Origin: JACCTU01 sp963809175
GTDB lineage: Bacteria; Actinomycetota; Thermoleophilia; Gaiellales; Gaiellaceae
Assembly: GCA_963809175.1 (NCBI GenBank)
Contig: CAWEIK010000002.1
Coordinates: 1 to 64,000, forward strand
DNA: 64,000 nucleotides
Direction of reading: 5' to 3'
In this document: positions 61,029 to 64,000 of the stretch, piece after piece
Numbering within the stretch: position 1 is the first letter of the stretch
Layout: each line of letters starts with the position of its first letter
The notes under the pieces: generated by a model
The model's input: the letters and a program-made list of their open reading frames with translations, nothing else
Told to the model about the DNA's origin: nothing
Databases searched by the model: none
Position numbers and translations under genes: made by a program

Positions 61029-62072
61029 ATGCTCATCCAGGTCCTGATCGCGCTCGTCCTGGCTACCGCCGCCCTGGCGGGCGGCGTCGTGCTCATGCGC
61101 GCGATCGTCCGGGAGCTCCGTGCGCTACGCGACGACACGGGCGTGGAGCTCACCACGCGGAGCGCGGAGGTCGATCGCCGGCTGCTCGCGATCGACGAAA
61201 AGCTCGACCGGCGGCTCTCCGACCTCGACACGAAGGTCGACCGGCGGCTCGAGAGCGCCTCGAAGCAGTCGGTCGCGATCCACGAGCAATTGACGAGGGT
61301 CGGCGAGACGACGGCGCAGGTGCTGGAGCAGGCGAAGGCCTTCGGGCGGCTCGAGCAGGCGCTCCGACCGCCGAAGGCGCGCGGTGGCTTCGGCGAGCTG
61401 CTGCTCGAGAACCTGCTGCGCGATCGGCTGCCCCGGGACTCGTACCAGCTTCAGTACAGCTTCGCGAGCGGCGAACGGGTCGACGCGATCCTGCGTGTCG
61501 ACCGGCTCGTCCCGATCGACGCGAAGTTCCCGCTCGACAACTTCGAGCGGCTTGCTGCGGCAGAGACCGACGAGGAACGCCTCCTGTTCGAGAAAGCGTT
61601 CGCGCGCGACCTCAAGGGCCACGTCGACGCGATCTCGACGAAGTACATCCGGCCGGACGAGGGGACGTACGACTTCGCGCTCATGTACCTCCCTGCGGAG
61701 TCCGTCTACTACGAGCTCGTGTGCGGCAAGACCGGCTCGCTGCTGCAGTACGCGCACGAGAAGCGCGTGTTCCCGGTCTCCCCGACGACGTTCACGGCTC
61801 AGCTGCAGGTGATCGCGCTCGGGCTCAAGGGGCTGCAGATCGAGCAGCACGCCCACGAAGTCATGGCCTACGTCGCTCAGCTCGGAAACGACTTCGACCG
61901 GTTCAAGGCCGACTTCGACGTCGTTGGCAAGCACATCGGCAACGCCCAGACCAAGTACGGCGAGGCCGAGAGGCGCCTCGACCGCTTCGAGGCGAAGCTC
62001 GAGCGCGCCAGCGATCAAGAGGAGCTCGAGACGGAGCCGCTCGACCTCCCGCGGGCGCTGGACGCGGCCTAG
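61029..62072 (+). CDS. rmuC: RmuC-family DNA recombination protein
   Basis: A 347-residue protein. An N-terminal membrane helix (LIQVLIALVLATAALAGGVV) leads into a coiled coil (DEKLDRRLSDLDTKVDRRLE), then the RmuC nuclease-like core: GGFGELLLENLLRDRLP, DAILRVDRLVPIDAKFPLDN and YDFALMYLPAESVYYELV, which contain the PD-(D/E)xK-type residues. RmuC limits inversions and repeat recombination. ATG 61029 places the helix at the N terminus; ATG 60978 would add 17 residues and cannot be excluded. Confidence 0.9.
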   Translation: MLIQVLIALVLATAALAGGVVLMRAIVRELRALRDDTGVELTTRSAEVDRRLLAIDEKLDRRLSDLDTKVDRRLESASKQSVAIHEQLTRVGETTAQVLEQAKAFGRLEQALRPPKARGGFGELLLENLLRDRLPRDSYQLQYSFASGERVDAILRVDRLVPIDAKFPLDNFERLAAAETDEERLLFEKAFARDLKGHVDAISTKYIRPDEGTYDFALMYLPAESVYYELVCGKTGSLLQYAHEKRVFPVSPTTFTAQLQVIALGLKGLQIEQHAHEVMAYVAQLGNDFDRFKADFDVVGKHIGNAQTKYGEAERRLDRFEAKLERASDQEELETEPLDLPRALDAA

Positions 62073-62096
62073 CCCGGCGTCGTACGATTCGGGGCG

Positions 62097-62252
62097 ATGC
62101 CCCTGCGCGACCTGTTCCGGAGGCGGCGGCGCGAGCGCCGCAGCGCGTCGGACGAGCCGACCGAGCTGACCGAGGAGGACGTCCAACGCCTCCACCGGTT
62201 GCAGCGGACCGCCGCGTCATCCGTCCGCGTCGTGCGCGGGCGGCGTCGCTAG
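62097..62252 (+). CDS. Small basic hypothetical protein
   Basis: A 51-codon ORF from ATG 62097 to TAG 62252, 24 bases after rmuC. The product is Arg-rich (PLRDLFRRRRRERRSA) with a central acidic helix TELTEEDVQRLHRLQRT and an Arg-rich end. No GGAGG is visible; GGGGCG precedes the ATG. The 3' end overlaps the convergent baeRF gene by 4 bases. It could be a coupled small protein or an unexpressed frame. Confidence 0.5.
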   Translation: MPLRDLFRRRRRERRSASDEPTELTEEDVQRLHRLQRTAASSVRVVRGRRR

Positions 62253-63385
62253 AAACGGAGCAGCGCGCCGACGCCTTCGACCGGCGCGAGGTCGACCTGG
62301 TGGCGCACGTCGAGCAGCGAGCCGCCGTGCAACAGCGTCTGGCGGACCGCGAGGTCGAAGCCCGAGTCGCGTGGCTCGAGCGCCGTGCCGTCGAGCGGGC
62401 ACTCCCCTCCCTCGAGCGAAGCGCGGCCGCACTGCGGGCACTCGTGCGCCGGCTTGTCCGCGCCCTCCTGGTGCAGGAGCAGATCGACGCGCGAGTCGGA
62501 GGCTGCCGTCAGCGTCTCGGCCCAGCCTGACGCTGCGCGACCGTTCGTTCCGGCCCCCTCGCGCCAGCGCTCGAGCGCCTCGTGCTCGTCGGCGGCCTCG
62601 GCTTCCTCGAGCAGCGGCTGCACGACCTCGAGCAGCTCGTTCGGCCCGGCATGCGCCTGCGCCTCGGTCGTGCCGACGACGACGCTCTTGACCTCGTGCG
62701 GCAGCGTGTCGAGAAACTCCGTGCGCGTCTCCTCCGAGCCGACGACGACGACCTTCGGCGTGTGCAGCCGCCGAACGACGCGATCGAGCTCCGTGGCGAC
62801 GTCCTTCAGGTGCTCGGCGACGAGCTTCTCGACGTGGCGCTGGTAGCCCGCGTCCGACGCGCCGACCGGGTCGCCGCGACCCGACTGGTCCTCCGTTCGG
62901 TCGACGATCTCCTCCAGCCGCCCCGCGCGGAGCCGAAAGACCTGGCCGCGCTCGCGGCCGATGAACGCGACGATCGCGCCGTCGTCGCGGCCGACGAGCT
63001 GGGCGAGCCGCCCGAGGTGGAAGCCGCGGCCGACGTGCACGTCGTCCGGGAGCGATCCGGCGACGAGGAGCGGCCGGAAGAAGTCGCCCGACGTGAAGAC
63101 GGCCAGTCCTCGAGCCCCTTCCCGGCTGAACTCGTTGTCGAAGAACTCGCGGATCCGCGCGAAGTCCCGCTTGAGCCCCTCCCGCTGGGCGTGCGTCAGC
63201 TCGTCATGACGAGCTTCGACCCGCTTCTCGGCCTCCGAGAGGAGTGAGTTGACGCGCGTGTCGACCGCGGTCGGCGTCGGGCTGTCCGCGGGATCGAGGT
63301 CGAGGTAGAGGCTGATCGCACAGCCCCCATCCGACCGGAAGCCGGCGAGCTCGCGAAGCGTTGTCCAGGTCAGCGGTTCGGCCAT
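62249..63385 (-). CDS. Bacterial eRF1/Vms1-like (baeRF family) protein
   Basis: A 378-residue cytoplasmic protein. An N-terminal domain (LRELAGFRSDGGCAISLYLD, LAVFTSGDFFRPLLVAGSLP) is followed by an eRF1-domain-2-like VLRF1 region (GAIVAFIGRERGQVFRLRAG) and a Pelota-like domain (KVVVVGSEETRTEFLDTL). The C terminus has a small Cys cluster ECPQCGRASLEGGECPLDG, possibly zinc-binding. Archaeo-eukaryotic release-factor homologues of this kind are proposed to act at stalled ribosomes. ATG 63385. Divergent from trxB. Confidence 0.85.
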   Translation of the reverse strand: MAEPLTWTTLRELAGFRSDGGCAISLYLDLDPADSPTPTAVDTRVNSLLSEAEKRVEARHDELTHAQREGLKRDFARIREFFDNEFSREGARGLAVFTSGDFFRPLLVAGSLPDDVHVGRGFHLGRLAQLVGRDDGAIVAFIGRERGQVFRLRAGRLEEIVDRTEDQSGRGDPVGASDAGYQRHVEKLVAEHLKDVATELDRVVRRLHTPKVVVVGSEETRTEFLDTLPHEVKSVVVGTTEAQAHAGPNELLEVVQPLLEEAEAADEHEALERWREGAGTNGRAASGWAETLTAASDSRVDLLLHQEGADKPAHECPQCGRASLEGGECPLDGTALEPRDSGFDLAVRQTLLHGGSLLDVRHQVDLAPVEGVGALLRF

Positions 63386-63471
63386 CGAGTGTGTAGGTCT
63401 GCCCCGGGCTGCGGATTGTAGTCGTCCCGCTCTTGGAACACCCATCCGGTCGGTACCGTTGAATACAGCAG

Positions 63472-64000
63472 ATGGAAGTCCGTGATCTGATCGTCATCGG
63501 CGGTGGGCCCGCCGGGTACACGGCGGCGCTCTACGCCGCCCGTGCCAACCTGGAGCCGCTCGTGATCGAGGGCTTCCAGTGGGGCGGCCAGCTGATGATC
63601 ACGAGCGACGTCGAGAACTACCCCGGTTACCCGGAGGGGATCCTGGGGCCGCAGATGATGGTCGAGTTCCGCCGCCAGGCGGAGCGGTTCGGGACCGAGT
63701 TCATCACCGACGACGTGACCAAGGTCGACTTCTCCGAGCGCCCCTTCCGCGTGTGGGTCGGCGACGACGAGTACCAGGCCCGCACGGTGATCGTGGCGAC
63801 CGGGGCGAGCGCACGCCAGCTCGGGCTCGAGTCCGAAGTCGCGCTCCAGGGACGCGGCGTGACCTACTGCGCGACCTGCGACGGCGCCTTCTATCGCGAC
63901 CGCGAGGTCGTGGTCGCCGGCGGCGGCGACTCGGCGATGGAGGAGGCGCTCTTCCTGACGCGCTTCGCCTCGAAGGTGACGATCGTGCACCGGCGCAACG
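63472..64000 (+). CDS. trxB: Thioredoxin reductase (3' end beyond the window)
   Basis: Partial: the first 176 codons. NADPH-dependent reduction of thioredoxin. The FAD loop LIVIGGGPAGYTAALYAARA lies at residues 5-24, WGGQLMITSDVENYPGYP follows, then VIVATGASARQLGL and the redox-active CATC in GVTYCATCDGAFYRD near residue 130. The NADPH-binding VVAGGGDSAMEEALFLTRFA is complete before the window ends. ATG 63472. Divergent from the baeRF gene. Confidence 0.96.
   Translation, partial: MEVRDLIVIGGGPAGYTAALYAARANLEPLVIEGFQWGGQLMITSDVENYPGYPEGILGPQMMVEFRRQAERFGTEFITDDVTKVDFSERPFRVWVGDDEYQARTVIVATGASARQLGLESEVALQGRGVTYCATCDGAFYRDREVVVAGGGDSAMEEALFLTRFASKVTIVHRRN

Noticed and set aside
1..64000. CRISPR array, prophage, transposon or integrated element
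   Set aside because: No repeat-spacer pattern, integrase, transposase, att-like tRNA duplication or base-composition break was seen.

Overview
The window is high-GC, gene-dense DNA with no insertion sequence, prophage or CRISPR array that I can see. It looks like an actinobacterium, most likely class Thermoleophilia (Gaiellales/Solirubrobacterales type). The grounds are a NucS mismatch endonuclease, DUF2630 and DUF3105 proteins, a SigG-like ECF sigma factor, tRNA genes without encoded CCA, many GTG/TTG starts and ATGA/GTGA start-stop overlaps. A dedicated trpC-trpF fusion is present, whereas many actinobacteria rely on PriA. The taxonomy is inference.

Layout. 0-4 kb: the end of a tryptophan operon (trpD, trpCF, trpB, trpA). 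4-14.8 kb: a dense signalling island with two paralogous LuxR-type response regulators, a GAF/PAS histidine kinase, a REC-HD-GYP-REC protein, a stand-alone receiver, a membrane NarX-type kinase and a PAS hybrid kinase. It ends with a TPR protein followed directly by a 34-codon secreted-peptide ORF (a Rap/Phr-like arrangement). 14.9-17.6 kb: a thioredoxin-like fragment, yqgE, a methyltransferase and a PhoX-like gene, the last two riddled with single-base insertions. 17.7-24.4 kb: a MocR regulator divergent from an aldo/keto reductase, a VOC protein, NucS, an alpha/beta hydrolase, a TIR-like nucleotide-binding protein and LtrA. 24.4-29 kb: a PepSY protein plus an OmpR-type two-component system with matching direct-repeat operators, then a GFA/FMN-reductase/YceI operon divergent from a MarR regulator. 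29-36.6 kb: a membrane patatin protein, an MFS exporter, a STAS protein, a SigG-like sigma factor, a CapA protein and small proteins. 36.8-40.8 kb: a second signalling island (pseudo-receiver/HisKA_3 chimera, receiver, hybrid kinase, CheY-like protein). 40.8-46.3 kb: a TetR regulator with a perfect operator, a GH16 protein, an L,D-transpeptidase, a large duplicated DUF11 surface protein and tRNA-fMet. 46.3-52.2 kb: a small membrane protein, Ppx/GppA, a GGDEF protein, a CBS protein, glutamate dehydrogenase and a GT-C membrane protein. 52.2-59.3 kb: an overlapping minus-strand operon resembling Pel/galactosaminogalactan synthesis (Agd3-like deacetylase, PelF, PelG, epimerase, GH114), divergent from a response regulator. 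60-64 kb: tRNA-Leu, DUF3105, RmuC, a Vms1/baeRF-like protein and the start of trxB.

How the parts connect. Two signalling islands plus GGDEF and HD-GYP proteins point to c-di-GMP and phosphorelay control of a sessile or developmental programme. The Pel-like operon is a plausible output, but nothing in the sequence links them directly. A 16-17 bp TCAC(C/T)CG..CG motif precedes the HK, TPR, GGDEF and one secreted-protein gene.

Quality caveat. At least thirteen genes are interrupted, and wherever I traced the break the simplest repair is removal of one extra base. The uniform polarity, intact motifs on both sides and clustering at 15.4-17.6 kb suggest sequencing insertion errors rather than gene decay.
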